In this document: positions 36,114-45,618 of the stretch, piece after piece
Numbering within the stretch: the stretch's first letter is position 1
Layout: every line of letters begins with the position of its first letter
Assembly: GCF_005049285.1 (NCBI RefSeq)
Contig: NZ_SOSC01000004.1
Coordinates: forward strand, 124,001-188,000
Length of the DNA stretch: 64,000 nt
Source of the DNA: Halorientalis salina
GTDB taxonomy: Archaea; Halobacteriota; Halobacteria; Halobacteriales; Haloarculaceae
Reading direction: 5' to 3'
Position numbers and translations under genes: made by a program
The notes under the pieces: model-generated
The model's database searches: none
Told to the model about the DNA's origin: nothing
Seen by the model: the letters and a program-made list of their open reading frames with translations, nothing else

Positions 36114-36384
36114 ATCCGTCCCTACGGTGCCCGCCGTTTCAAGGTTTCAGTTCCCCGTTCTCGGAGATGGTGGCAACTATCTCCGCTACTGTCGGGACAG
36201 GTTGCCGCCGCAGAGCGGCCGCCCCGAGCGGGCACTGCAGAGCCGTCCGTTCCCGGGTCTCGTTCCCGCTCGCGTCCCGACCGACGCGAAACTATCGGCA
36301 ACATCTGCCTGTACGGGGGATGAGTGGCGGAACGTGCCGGGTCGCGGAGGATTATATGGCTACTGTTGAAAGGGATAGACGGAT
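36114..36384. other. shared promoter region of divergent sulfurtransferases
   Basis: Only regulatory sequence is seen. A TATA-like GGATTATATGG (about 36350) lies about 25-35 nt before the ATG at 36385. The minus-strand gene is preceded by a less distinct AT-containing stretch. No operator symmetry stands out. Confidence 0.5.
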
Positions 36385-37239
36385 ATGAGCGACTACGCCA
36401 AAGACGTTCTCGTCTCAGCGGACTGGGTCGAAGAGCGTCTCGACGACTTCGAGAGCGACGACCCCGACCTGCGACTGGTCGAGGTCGACGTCGACACCGA
36501 ACTGTACGACGAGGGTCACGCCCCGGGTGCCATCGGCTTCAACTGGGAGACCCAACTGCAGGACCAGACGACCCGCGACATCCTCGACAAGGAAGACTTC
36601 GAGGACCTGCTGGGTTCCCACGGCATCAGCGAGGACTCCACCGTCGTCCTGTACGGTGACAACTCCAACTGGTTCGCCGCCTACACCTACTGGCAGTTCA
36701 AGTACTACGGCCACGACGACGTCCGTCTGATGGACGGCGGCCGCGAGTACTGGGACGCCAAAGACTACCCGACCACCGACGAGGTCCCGGACTTCTCCGC
36801 GGTCGACTACACCGCCTCCGGCCCGCGCGAGTCCATTCGGGCCTACCGCGAGGACGTCGAGAACGCCATCGAGCGCGGCGTGCCGCTCGTCGACGTTCGC
36901 TCGCCCGAGGAGTTCTCCGGCGAGATCCTCGCGCCCCCGGGCCTCCAGGAGACCGCCCAGCGCGGCGGCCACATCCCCGGTGCCAGCAACATCTCGTGGG
37001 CGGCCGTCACGAACGACGACGGCACCTTCAAAGACGCCGACGAGATCGAGGAGCTCTACGCCGAGGAAGGCATCGAGGGCGACAGCACCACGGTCGCGTA
37101 CTGCCGCATCGGCGAGCGCTCGTCCGTTGCGTGGTTCGCGCTCCACGAACTGCTCGGCTACGAGGACACCATCAACTACGACGGGTCCTGGACCGAGTGG
37201 GGGAACCTGGTCGGCGCGCCTATTGAAAAAGGCAACTGA
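36385..37239 (+). CDS. thiosulfate sulfurtransferase, tandem rhodanese
   Basis: A 284-residue protein with two rhodanese domains. The first has the inactive loop YGDNSNWFA (Asp in place of Cys) and the second has the active loop YCRIGERSSVAW with the catalytic Cys near residue 237. CRxGxR-type loops are typical of thiosulfate:cyanide sulfurtransferases. A hairpin-less T6 tract follows the gene (37294-37299). It is divergent from a second tandem rhodanese. Confidence 0.9.
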   Translation: MSDYAKDVLVSADWVEERLDDFESDDPDLRLVEVDVDTELYDEGHAPGAIGFNWETQLQDQTTRDILDKEDFEDLLGSHGISEDSTVVLYGDNSNWFAAYTYWQFKYYGHDDVRLMDGGREYWDAKDYPTTDEVPDFSAVDYTASGPRESIRAYREDVENAIERGVPLVDVRSPEEFSGEILAPPGLQETAQRGGHIPGASNISWAAVTNDDGTFKDADEIEELYAEEGIEGDSTTVAYCRIGERSSVAWFALHELLGYEDTINYDGSWTEWGNLVGAPIEKGN

Positions 37240-37293
37240 GCGGCGAGGCCGAGTGAATACGAGGCCTCGAGTCGGAACGGCGCGGGCGACTCG

Positions 37294-37299
37294 TTTTTT
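37294..37299 (+). terminator. T6 tract terminator
   Basis: TTTTTT 55 nt after the sulfurtransferase stop, preceded by GC-rich sequence. Oligo-T tracts of this kind terminate archaeal transcription without needing a hairpin. Confidence 0.4.
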
Positions 37300-37366
37300 G
37301 ACCCGATCCACCGAGTGCGGTTTGTCCCGCTAGAAGACACTTATGCGCGGTCGACGAGGCCTCAGT

Positions 37367-37756
37367 ATGTTCAGGCGGACGCTACTGCTCGTCCTGGTCG
37401 TCTCCGTCGCGGGCTGTCTCGACGGCGGGACCGGTGGGAGCCCCACGGCGTCGGCGACGGAGCTGACGCCCTCGGAGTCGCCGACCTCGACGCCGACCGA
37501 CACACCCGACGTAACGACCGCCTACGGCACCGACTGTCCGTACGTCGTGACCGTCGACCCGGCGACCGACAGGCAACTGTCCGATACTGACCGGACGCTC
37601 GACTACGCGAACCTCTCGACCGAGCGCCAGCAGGAGTTCGACCGGGCGCTCGAAAACGGCTCGGTCGAGATGCCGACGCTTCCCGACGCCTGGTCGAGTC
37701 CGGTCCTCGTGCACTACGAGGGCGAGCGGTACTACGTGGTCGCGGCGGTCTGCTAG
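37367..37756 (+). CDS. small secreted lipoprotein
   Basis: A 129-residue protein from the ATG at 37367. Signal peptide MFRRTLLLVLVVSVAGC has a lipobox ending at Cys17, followed by a Thr/Ser/Pro-rich spacer (about residues 20-50). The C-terminal domain begins CPYVVTVDPATD and ends with YYVVAAVC, so the two Cys residues may form a disulfide. It resembles haloarchaeal lipoproteins of unknown function. Confidence 0.75.
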   Translation: MFRRTLLLVLVVSVAGCLDGGTGGSPTASATELTPSESPTSTPTDTPDVTTAYGTDCPYVVTVDPATDRQLSDTDRTLDYANLSTERQQEFDRALENGSVEMPTLPDAWSSPVLVHYEGERYYVVAAVC

Positions 37757-37802
37757 TCCCGGTGTCGATGCTTACAAGCGGTCGCCGCGTGAACGGACGG
37801 AC

Positions 37803-38426
37803 ATGGATACCGACGCCTTCCTCGACGCGGTACGGGACGAGACCAAGACCGAACTGTCGCGGCTGGGCTCCTCGAAATCGCTGTACGCCGACACCGAGGG
37901 CGAGATGGACGAGGGGCCGGTGCTCGCGGCCGTCGCCGACCACCTGCACCACGCCGCCGAGACGTTTGGGACGTGGGCCGACGAAGCCGACGGGGCTGCC
38001 GGCGACTGCTTCGCCGACCTCGCCGACACTGTGGGCGAGCAGTACGGGACTGTCGCCGACGAACACGGCGATCACGAACCCGGCGAGGCCCCGGCGATGG
38101 TCGAGTACCTGGCCGGGCTCGAGACGACCACCGAGCGCCTCGCCGGGGTTGTCGGCTGGGCGCTGGTCACGGAGCACAAGATCGGCCAGGCCGTCGGCTT
38201 CTTCGTCGGGCAGGCCTCGCCGCAAACGGCGAGCACCTTCCGCGAGGTTCGGGGCGCCGTCGAGGACGCCATCGACGCGGGTGCGGAGACGCTCACCGAG
38301 GTCTGCGACGGCGACGACGACTGGGACCTGGCCCAGGGGGCCGCCGTCGAGACGATCGAAGCCGCCTACGACGAGTACTTCGACACCCTCGAAGCGCTGG
38401 GCGTCAACCCCAAACCGGTCTGCTGA
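37803..38426 (+). CDS. conserved all-helical protein of unknown function
   Basis: A 207-residue acidic protein. Helical stretches contain regularly spaced His and Glu (for example AAVADHLHHAAETFGTWADE, residues about 41-60, and the later YLAGLETTTERLAGVVGWALVTEHKIG). The pattern is reminiscent of ferritin-like or TenA-like helical bundles, but no complete metal-ligand motif is clear. The start codon is 46 nt after the lipoprotein gene. Confidence 0.65.
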   Translation: MDTDAFLDAVRDETKTELSRLGSSKSLYADTEGEMDEGPVLAAVADHLHHAAETFGTWADEADGAAGDCFADLADTVGEQYGTVADEHGDHEPGEAPAMVEYLAGLETTTERLAGVVGWALVTEHKIGQAVGFFVGQASPQTASTFREVRGAVEDAIDAGAETLTEVCDGDDDWDLAQGAAVETIEAAYDEYFDTLEALGVNPKPVC

Positions 38427-38543
38427 GTCGCCATTTCTGATTTCGGCAGCTGATAACATTGTTCACGATTCCACTGTAGTCAGCGAACACTACCGCCGTC
38501 GCGAGTATCAACACTTACCGTCGTCAAGCGAGCACGGGGGACC

Positions 38544-39821
38544 GTGCGCATCTGGAGGGACCCGACGAAGCGACGCTGGATCGCCTGGACGGCGCTTGCG
38601 GCAGCCTACGCGCTGGTGAGCGTACACCGCCTCTCGACGGCCGTCCTCGCCGAGCAGTTGACGGCCGCCTTCGGCACAACGGGGGCGGCGCTGGGGACCC
38701 TCCACGCCTCGTTTTTCTACATCTACGCCGCGATGCAGTTGCCGGCGGGCGTCGTCGCCGACCGCGTGGGGAGCAGGCTGGCCGTCGTCGCCGGTACCGT
38801 GGTGATGAGCGTCGGCGCGCTCGTCTTCGGCAGCGCCCACAGCTACGCCGTGGCCTTCCTGGCGCGGGCGCTGGTCGGCTTCGGCGGGAGCCTCCTCTTT
38901 ATCGCCATCCTCCGGTTCTGTGCCAACTGGTTCCGGCCCGGCGAGTTCGCACGGATGAGTGGGCTGACGATCGCTGCAGCGGGATTCGGCGGGATTCTCG
39001 CGACGACGCCCCTGGCGCTGGTCGTCGCCGCGACGGACTGGCGGTCGACGATGCTCGGCCTCGGGTTGCTGGGCTTCGGCCTCGCCGCGGTGGCGTCCCT
39101 GCTTTCGCGTGACTCGCCGGCCGAGGCCGGCCTGCCCGAGATCGACGGCGTCCCGATGGCTCGGACCCCCTCGCTCCGTGCGGTCGCCGGGAACGCCCGG
39201 GACGTGCTGGGCGAACTCGAGACGTGGCTCGTCGGCCTCATCCTCTTCGCCGGGACGGGCGTGAACATCACCGTCTTCGGGCTGTGGGGCGTCCCCTACG
39301 TCGTCCAGACCTACGGGCTGTCGGTCACCGAGGCCTCGACGTACACGCTGCTCGGGAGTCTCGGGCTGTTGTTCGGGCCGCCCCTCGTGGGCTGGTTCTC
39401 GGACCGGACGGGCCGTCGGACGGTGCTGATCGCCGTCGGGCAGGGGATCATCGCGGTCGGCTACGCGGGACTGGCGGCGGTCGGTCGCCCGCCCCTCCCC
39501 GTGGTCGGCCTGGTGTTTTTCGCCTCCGGCTTCCTCGCCGGTGCCTACGCGCTGGGCTATACCGTCGTCAAGGAGCGCCACGTGAGCGGTGCCAGCGGCG
39601 TCGCAACCGGGACCGTGAACACGGTCGCCTTCTCGGGCGCGGCGCTCCTCCCGACGCTGATGGGACTCGTCCTCGACGCCTACTGGACCGGCGAGACGCT
39701 CAGCGGCGCGCGCGTCTACTCGGTGTTCGGCTACCGTGTGGCGTTCGCGCTGGTGGCGGTGGCCTGTCTCGTCGCGGCGCTGGGCGGGTTGTGGCTCCAC
39801 CGCCTCGAAGCGCGGCCCTGA
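38544..39821 (+). CDS. MFS transporter
   Basis: A 425-residue protein starting with GTG at 38544, with 12 predicted helices. The MFS motif A variant between helices 2 and 3 is GVVADRVGSRLAVV (near residue 74), and its repeat in the second half is GWFSDRTGRRTVLI (near residue 283). The Ala/Gly-rich helices resemble nitrate/oxalate-type or sugar-acid exporters; the substrate is unknown. Confidence 0.88.
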   Translation: MRIWRDPTKRRWIAWTALAAAYALVSVHRLSTAVLAEQLTAAFGTTGAALGTLHASFFYIYAAMQLPAGVVADRVGSRLAVVAGTVVMSVGALVFGSAHSYAVAFLARALVGFGGSLLFIAILRFCANWFRPGEFARMSGLTIAAAGFGGILATTPLALVVAATDWRSTMLGLGLLGFGLAAVASLLSRDSPAEAGLPEIDGVPMARTPSLRAVAGNARDVLGELETWLVGLILFAGTGVNITVFGLWGVPYVVQTYGLSVTEASTYTLLGSLGLLFGPPLVGWFSDRTGRRTVLIAVGQGIIAVGYAGLAAVGRPPLPVVGLVFFASGFLAGAYALGYTVVKERHVSGASGVATGTVNTVAFSGAALLPTLMGLVLDAYWTGETLSGARVYSVFGYRVAFALVAVACLVAALGGLWLHRLEARP

Positions 39822-39898
39822 TATTTTTCGATTTGCTGTCAATAATAGGACCTGCTCTCGACGCCCCGCTCGCCGACGACCCGGCGGGCTTGGGCCGC

Positions 39899-40192
39899 TT
39901 AGCTCCGCCGGTCGGTTGCGTGTCTGCCGCCACCGGGTGCCCCGGTCGGTTTCGTCGGGCGGTGGCTCCTTCTCACCGGCTGGGTCTGGACGACGGACTG
40001 TGACGCCGGCCTGACCCCGTCCGGGAGGACGTAGCCGAGTCTGTCGTGGGGGACGAACCCGATCTGCTCCGGTTCGTCGCTGTAGCGGTCGTCGTCGTCG
40101 TCGGACCCCTCCCCGTACAGTTTGACGCCATACTCGGTCAACTCGTAGCTGCGACACGTGAACACGGTTCCGTCGGTACAGATAACCTGCAT
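39899..40192 (-). CDS. conserved haloarchaeal small protein (DGTVFTCRSYELTEYGV type)
   Basis: A 97-residue protein. Residues 1-60 look conserved: an N-terminal beta-rich segment starting MQVICTDGTVFTC, an acidic run of five Asp near residue 32, and GFVPHDRLGYVLPDGV. The last 35 residues are basic and low in complexity, probably a late, neutral extension. Function unknown. Confidence 0.65.
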   Translation of the reverse strand: MQVICTDGTVFTCRSYELTEYGVKLYGEGSDDDDDRYSDEPEQIGFVPHDRLGYVLPDGVRPASQSVVQTQPVRRSHRPTKPTGAPGGGRHATDRRS

Positions 40193-40301
40193 AATTCGTC
40201 GTCGAATACGACGGCGAGACAGTTAGCGTTCGGCCTGGTGGGTTCGACGGCACAGTCGCCAACCGCGCGCCTGAAGGGGCTCCAGCCCGTGACTCATCGC
40301 A

Positions 40302-42365
40302 ATGAGCGACACCTCCGGCAGCCCCCTCAGTCCGGACCGTCCCGACGTGGACCGGGATTTCCGCGTCGACGCGCCCTTCGATCCCGCGGGCGACCAGCCC
40401 GAGGCCATCGAGCAGTTGGCCGACGGCTACCACCAGGGGATGGACACCCAGACCCTGCTGGGCGTCACGGGGTCGGGCAAGACAAACACCGTCTCGTGGG
40501 TCGTCGAGGAGATCCAGAAACCCACGCTGGTCATCGCCCACAACAAGACGCTGGCCGCCCAGCTCTACGAGGAGTTCCGCGAGCTGTTCCCCGACAACGC
40601 CGTCGAGTATTTCGTCTCCTACTACGACTACTACCAGCCCGAGGCCTACGTCGAGCAGACGGACACCTTCATCGACAAGGACGCCTCGATCAACGACGAG
40701 ATCGACAGGTTGAGACACTCGGCGACCCGCTCGCTGCTGACCCGTGACGACGTCATCGTCGTCGCGTCGGTCTCGGCGATCTACGGCCTCGGTGACCCGC
40801 GCAACTACGTCGACATGTCCCTCAAGATCGAGCAGGGCCAGGAGATCGACCGCGACGAACTCCTGGGTCGGCTGGTCGACCTGAACTACGAGCGCAACGA
40901 CGTGGACTTCACCCAGGGCACCTTCAGGGTGCGGGGCGACACCCTCGAAATCTACCCGATGTACGGCCGCTACGCCGTCCGCGTGGAGTTCTGGGGCGAC
41001 GAAATCGATCGACTGGTGAAGATGGACCCCCTGGAGGGCGAGGTCAAGAGTCAGGATCCTGCAGTACTGATACACCCCGCGGAGCACTACTCGATCCCCG
41101 AGGAACGGCTCCAGCGGGCCATCGGGGAGATCGAGGACCTCCTTGAAGAGCGGGTCCGCTACTTCGAGCGCCAGGGCGACATGGTCGCCGCCCAGCGCAT
41201 CGAGGAACGGACCACCTTCGACCTGGAGATGATGAAAGAGACGGGCTACTGTTCGGGCATCGAGAACTACTCGATTCACCTCTCGGACCGGGACTCGGGC
41301 GAGGCACCGTACACGCTGCTGGATTACTTCCCCGACGACTTCCTCACGGTCGTCGACGAGTCCCACCAGACGCTGCCACAGATCCGCGGGCAGTTCGCCG
41401 GCGACAAGAGCCGGAAAGAGAGTTTGGTCGAGAACGGGTTTCGACTGCCGACGGCCTTCGACAACCGTCCGCTGACCTTCGAGGAGTTCGAGGACAAAAC
41501 CGATCGGACGCTGTACGTCTCGGCGACGCCCGGCGACTACGAGCGCGAGACGAGCGACCAGATCGCCGAACAGATCGTTCGGCCCACCCACCTCGTCGAC
41601 CCGAAAGTCGAAGTCGCCGACGCGACCGGCCAGATCGACGACCTGATGGACCGGATCGACGGGCGCATCGAGCGCGACGAGCGGACGCTGGTGACGACGC
41701 TCACCAAGCGCATGGCCGAGGACCTCACGGAGTATCTGGAGGAAGCGGGTATCGACGTGGCCTACATGCACGACGAGACGGACACCCTCGAACGCCACGA
41801 ACTGATACGCTCGCTCCGCCTGGGCGACATCGACGTGCTGGTCGGCATCAACCTGCTCCGGGAGGGGCTGGACATCCCCGAGGTGAGCCTCGTGGCCATC
41901 TTGGACGCCGACCAGGAGGGCTTCCTTCGGAGCGAGACCACGCTCGTCCAGACGATGGGCCGGGCGGCCCGGAACGTCAACGGCGAGGTCGTCCTCTACG
42001 CCGACGAGGTGAGCGACGCGATGGCGTCGGCCATCGACGAGACCCAGCGCCGCCGGGAAATCCAGCAGGAGTACAACGAGGAACACGGCTTCGAGCCGAC
42101 GACCATCGAAAAGGAGATCGGCGAGACGAACCTCCCGGGGAGCAAGACCGACACCGGCGGCGTCTCCGGGATGGACCCCGAAGACGAGGCCGAGGCCGAG
42201 CGACTGATCGCGGACCTCCGCGAGCGCATGGAGGACGCCGCCGACAACCTGGAGTTCGAGTTGGCCGCGGACATCCGCGACCGCATCCGCGAGGTGCGCC
42301 AGGAGTACGACCTGCAGGGCGACGACGAGGACGGCGTCGTCCCCGAACCGGCCGAGGAGTTCTGA
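40302..42365 (+). CDS. uvrB: excinuclease ABC subunit B
   Basis: A 687-residue DNA-damage recognition helicase of the UvrABC system, which haloarchaea acquired from bacteria. It has Walker A GVTGSGKT near residue 52, the beta-hairpin region [20 protein letters not shown] (about 105-124), the DESH box in [12 protein letters not shown], motif [11 protein letters not shown], and a C-terminal UVR domain (about 635-670) for UvrA/UvrC contact. No other uvr gene lies in the window. Confidence 0.97.
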   Translation: MSDTSGSPLSPDRPDVDRDFRVDAPFDPAGDQPEAIEQLADGYHQGMDTQTLLGVTGSGKTNTVSWVVEEIQKPTLVIAHNKTLAAQLYEEFRELFPDNAVEYFVSYYDYYQPEAYVEQTDTFIDKDASINDEIDRLRHSATRSLLTRDDVIVVASVSAIYGLGDPRNYVDMSLKIEQGQEIDRDELLGRLVDLNYERNDVDFTQGTFRVRGDTLEIYPMYGRYAVRVEFWGDEIDRLVKMDPLEGEVKSQDPAVLIHPAEHYSIPEERLQRAIGEIEDLLEERVRYFERQGDMVAAQRIEERTTFDLEMMKETGYCSGIENYSIHLSDRDSGEAPYTLLDYFPDDFLTVVDESHQTLPQIRGQFAGDKSRKESLVENGFRLPTAFDNRPLTFEEFEDKTDRTLYVSATPGDYERETSDQIAEQIVRPTHLVDPKVEVADATGQIDDLMDRIDGRIERDERTLVTTLTKRMAEDLTEYLEEAGIDVAYMHDETDTLERHELIRSLRLGDIDVLVGINLLREGLDIPEVSLVAILDADQEGFLRSETTLVQTMGRAARNVNGEVVLYADEVSDAMASAIDETQRRREIQQEYNEEHGFEPTTIEKEIGETNLPGSKTDTGGVSGMDPEDEAEAERLIADLRERMEDAADNLEFELAADIRDRIREVRQEYDLQGDDEDGVVPEPAEEF

Positions 42366-42476
42366 GCGACCGGGCGAGACGTAGCTAGGCGACCTCGATA
42401 TAAATCTTGGCCCCGGGCTTCGTTCCGAGAAAGCGTGCGGTGATAGTAAGTCGGTTGCCGTGGACGGTTCGATTGC

Positions 42477-43475
42477 ATGCCTGCCCTCCAGACGACCGGT
42501 TTGACTCGCAGATTCCGTGATAGCGGGGGATTCGGCCCCTTCGGCGACCGGACGGAGTCCGGCGACGTTCTCGCCGTGAACGACCTCGACCTCACGGTCG
42601 AGACCGGGGAGGTCTTCGGCTTCCTCGGCCCGAACGGGGCCGGAAAGTCGACGACTATCAACCTCCTGCTCGGGTTCATCGACCCGACGAGCGGGAGCAT
42701 GGACGTGCTGGGTCACGACCCGACCAGTGACTCGCGCGCGCTCCGGTCCCGCCTCGGCCTCCTCCCCGAGGGGTTCGACGTGTACGAGAACCTCTCGGCC
42801 CGGGAACACCTCCGCTCGGCCATCGAGACGAAGGGGGCCGACGACGACCCCGACGAGATCACCGACCGCGTCGGCCTCGACCCCGACGACGCTCGCCGCG
42901 CCGCGGGCGGCTACTCGAAGGGGATGACCCAGCGGTTGGCGCTGGGGATCGCGCTGGTCGGCGACCCCGATCTCCTGATATTGGACGAGCCCTCCAGCGG
43001 ACTGGACCCGAAGGGGATCAAGCTGTTGCGGACCATCGTCCGCGAGGAGGCCGAGCGCGGCGCGACGGTGTTTTTCTCCAGCCACGCGCTCGACCAGGTC
43101 CAGAAGGTGTGTGACCGCGTCGGCATCATGGCCGACGGCGAGATGGTCGCGGTCGACACCATCGACGACCTCCGCGAGCAACTGGGGACGGGGGCGGTCG
43201 TCGAGGCGACCGTCGACCAGGTGCCGGACCTCTCGCCGGTCGAGCGCCTCGACGGCGTCCGCGAGGTATCCGCGACCGACGGGAGCGTCCGGGTCACCTG
43301 CGACGAACCCACCGCGAAGATGGCGGCGCTCCGTCGGCTCGACGACGCGGCGGCGGTCCGCGACATCGCCATCGAGGACGCCTCGCTCGAAGCGCTGTTC
43401 GAGGAGTACACCAGCCGGACCGGCGACGCGCCCGAGGCCGAACCGGCGGTCGCCGCGGCGGGAGGTGACGACTGA
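42477..43475 (+). CDS. ABC transporter ATP-binding protein
   Basis: A 332-residue ATPase. It has Walker A GPNGAGKST (residues about 58-66), a signature motif in the variant form GGYSKGMTQRL, Walker B LLILDEPSSGLDP, and the switch His in FFSSHALDQV. The C-terminal 90 residues match the extension of NatA/CcmA-type export ATPases. TGATG overlap with the permease gene shows one operon. A TATA-like CGATATAAATC lies near 42397. Confidence 0.93.
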   Translation: MPALQTTGLTRRFRDSGGFGPFGDRTESGDVLAVNDLDLTVETGEVFGFLGPNGAGKSTTINLLLGFIDPTSGSMDVLGHDPTSDSRALRSRLGLLPEGFDVYENLSAREHLRSAIETKGADDDPDEITDRVGLDPDDARRAAGGYSKGMTQRLALGIALVGDPDLLILDEPSSGLDPKGIKLLRTIVREEAERGATVFFSSHALDQVQKVCDRVGIMADGEMVAVDTIDDLREQLGTGAVVEATVDQVPDLSPVERLDGVREVSATDGSVRVTCDEPTAKMAALRRLDDAAAVRDIAIEDASLEALFEEYTSRTGDAPEAEPAVAAAGGDD

Positions 43476-44314
43476 TGGGGGCCTACACCGTCGCCCGCGA
43501 CGACTTCACCAACGCCCGACGCTCGTATATCGTTCTGGGCGTCATCGGCGTGTTCACCGCGCTCGTCGGGCTGATATTCGCCGCGGAGATGAACATCTAC
43601 GACGACCCGTACCGGGTGCTCTGGGACGTGTCGGCGCTGGTCGCCTTCGTCTTCCCGCTGGTGCTCGCCCCGCTGGTGTATCTCTCCATCGCCGGCGACC
43701 GCATCAGCGGCCGCATCAAATTCAGCATGGGCCTGCCCAACAGCCGGCTGGACTACGTCACCGGGAAGCTCTGGTCGCGGCTTGGGACCGCCGCCGCGGC
43801 CGTCCTGCTGGGCGTCCTCGTCGGGTTCGTCATCGCGCTGGCGACGTACGCGACCACGCCGGACCCGCTCCGGTTCCTCACGTTCGCTGGGGTGACCTTG
43901 ATGTATACGCTCACGTTCGTCAGCGTCTTCCTGGCCATCTCGGCGGCCACGACCAGCCGTGCCCGGGCGATGTTCGGCGCGCTGGGCGCGTACTTCGTGC
44001 TCGTCGTGTTCTGGTTCGGCTTCTTCCCGCTGGTCAACCTGCGGACGGTCCTCGACGCCGTCGGCAGCCTGCTCGGGACGGAACTCTCCGAGACGGCCCG
44101 GGGCTACCTGACGATGCTCTCGCCGGGCCCGGCCTACCTCCAGTCGACGGAACTCGTCTACGGGGGTGTGCTCGACCAGTACGACGTGTTCGGCCAGTTC
44201 GAGGGCGACGAACCCTACGACCAGTCGTGGTTCGCGCTGCTGGTCATGGTCGGGTGGACCGCCGTCTCGCTCGCGGTCGGCTATCTCGCCTTCGACCGGT
44301 CGGAACTGGGCTGA
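43475..44314 (+). CDS. ABC transporter permease (NatB/ABC-2 type)
   Basis: A 279-residue membrane protein with six helices and a large loop between the last two. It contains an ABC-2 pattern, starting with a cytoplasmic segment (YTVARDDFTNARRSYIVLG). It would pair with the preceding ATPase to export a small molecule, Na+ or a peptide. Its ATG shares one base with the ATPase stop codon. Confidence 0.88.
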   Translation: MGAYTVARDDFTNARRSYIVLGVIGVFTALVGLIFAAEMNIYDDPYRVLWDVSALVAFVFPLVLAPLVYLSIAGDRISGRIKFSMGLPNSRLDYVTGKLWSRLGTAAAAVLLGVLVGFVIALATYATTPDPLRFLTFAGVTLMYTLTFVSVFLAISAATTSRARAMFGALGAYFVLVVFWFGFFPLVNLRTVLDAVGSLLGTELSETARGYLTMLSPGPAYLQSTELVYGGVLDQYDVFGQFEGDEPYDQSWFALLVMVGWTAVSLAVGYLAFDRSELG

Positions 44315-44439
44315 GACGGGCTGGTGTGACTGTCTACCGCGACGACCGCCGGCGTTCGGGCGGTCGGTGCGGGAACGGGTTCCAGCGACCCGAACGACGG
44401 TGCAACTCCTTTTTCGGGCCGCCGCCGCAGTATCCGGAT

Positions 44440-44826
44440 ATGCCGCTCCTTCAGTTCGAGACGACCGTCACGATGTCGCCCGAGGAGACGCGGGCGTTCG
44501 CCGACTCGGTGCGGAACTGCTACAGCGAAAGCATGGAGACCGGAACGAGCCACGCGGCCGTCGTCGTCCGCCATCGCTCGCCGGGCGAACTCTCTATCGG
44601 CCGGGCGGTCCCCGACGAGGACCGCCTCGTTCTCGACGCGGACGTTCGGGCGGGCCGTCCGTTCGAGTCGAAACGCGAGTTCGCCCTCGCCGTCATGGAC
44701 CTCGCAGCCGAGGAGTTCGACGTCCCGACGCCCAATATGAAGGTCGTGTTCACGGAACACGACGGCCAGGACATGATGGGGTACGATCGCGTCGGCTCCG
44801 AGTGGCAGCCCTCTGAGGGGGAGTGA
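44440..44826 (+). CDS. tautomerase superfamily protein
   Basis: A 128-residue protein starting MPLLQFETTV; removal of Met would leave the catalytic N-terminal Pro. The length is about double that of 4-oxalocrotonate tautomerase and fits the CHMI/MIF-like branch. Conserved points are the first strand and helix (MSPEETRAFADSVRNCYSESM) and the C-terminal NMKVVFTEHDG strand. It would catalyse keto-enol isomerisation of a small carboxylic acid; its substrate is unknown. Confidence 0.78.
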   Translation: MPLLQFETTVTMSPEETRAFADSVRNCYSESMETGTSHAAVVVRHRSPGELSIGRAVPDEDRLVLDADVRAGRPFESKREFALAVMDLAAEEFDVPTPNMKVVFTEHDGQDMMGYDRVGSEWQPSEGE

Positions 44827-44846
44827 TAGCGGTATCCCCTCGACTC

Positions 44847-44928
44847 ATACGGTTTGCTGTAGATCGTTTCCACATCGATCACCCAATTGCGGGCGATCGT
44901 CGCGGGACACAGCTCCAGTAAACCGTAT
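44847..44928. repeat. 82-bp inverted-repeat element, family B
   Basis: Ends ATACGGTTTGCTG (44847-44859) and CAGTAAACCGTAT (44916-44928) are inverted repeats with 12 of 13 matches. The unit fills the gap between convergent genes and its right end overlaps the TGA stop codon of the minus-strand gene at 44928. It is alike in layout to family A but unrelated in sequence. I see one copy in this window. Confidence 0.6.
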
Positions 44929-45284
44929 CATGCCCGCGTCAGCGAGTAGAGGATCGCGCTCAACCCGGCGATGTCGAAGCCGGTGATGAGGAGGATGTAC
45001 TGCGCGTCCGAGAGCGGGGCGACCACCTGGAGGCCGCGAGCGACGACGAAGGGAACGACCGTCAGCAGGCCGATGCCGACGGCTAACAGCAGCATCGGTC
45101 GGCTGTCGTTGCGGCGGTAGCCGCGAAACGCCTGGTAGGCGACGAACGCGCCGACGCTCGCGGTCACGAAGCCCAGTGCGACGATCGCGGCCTCGGCATC
45201 GAGCGATCCGACGGCCTGCAGCGACCGACCGATCGGCGTCACGCTGCCCCCTCCCGTCTGGTCGCGTGGCTCCCGAGCGGGCAC
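44928..45284 (-). CDS. small membrane protein, DUF7521-like
   Basis: A 118-residue protein with three to four helices after a polar N-terminus. It contains the pattern YQAFRGYRRNDSRPMLLLAVGIGLLTVVPF (residues about 50-79), shared with the following paralogue. Such proteins occur beside winged-helix genes in many haloarchaea; function unknown. Confidence 0.72.
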   Translation of the reverse strand: MPAREPRDQTGGGSVTPIGRSLQAVGSLDAEAAIVALGFVTASVGAFVAYQAFRGYRRNDSRPMLLLAVGIGLLTVVPFVVARGLQVVAPLSDAQYILLITGFDIAGLSAILYSLTRA

Positions 45285-45305
45285 ACACCGTCGGCGGATC
45301 GGCTC

Positions 45306-45617
45306 TCAGTTCGTACCATAGATGGCGTACAGGATGACGAGGAGGCCGAGCAGTTCGCTGGCGGTCGTGACGACGGTCCGGTCGAGCGCCGAAACGTCGG
45401 TCGCGGTCGGCAACACGAAACTGACGATCGTCGGGACGACGGCCAGGAAGACCAGGCCGGCCGCCAGGTACAGCAGGGGCCTGCTGCGGGCGCTCCGGTA
45501 GCCGGTGTAGGCGCGATAGGCGATCGCCAGCGCGAGCACGCCCATCAGGAACCGCCCGACGATCGCCGCGATGACGATCGCAGTCGACCCGCCCGTGGTT
45601 TCGAGCATGCCCGTCAT
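45306..45617 (-). CDS. small membrane protein, DUF7521-like paralogue
   Basis: A 103-residue protein with the same layout as its neighbour: YRAYTGYRSARSRPLLYLAAG, a VVPTIVSFV helix and a final LLGLLVILYAI helix. The two are tandem duplicates about 20 nt apart and follow the HTH gene with a 1-nt spacer, forming a three-gene unit. Confidence 0.72.
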   Translation of the reverse strand: MTGMLETTGGSTAIVIAAIVGRFLMGVLALAIAYRAYTGYRSARSRPLLYLAAGLVFLAVVPTIVSFVLPTATDVSALDRTVVTTASELLGLLVILYAIYGTN

Positions 45618-45618
45618 C

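Noticed and set aside
38508-43181. A 1557-codon minus-strand open frame
   Set aside because: Antisense shadow of the MFS, UvrB and ABC ATPase genes, which have complete catalytic motifs on the plus strand.
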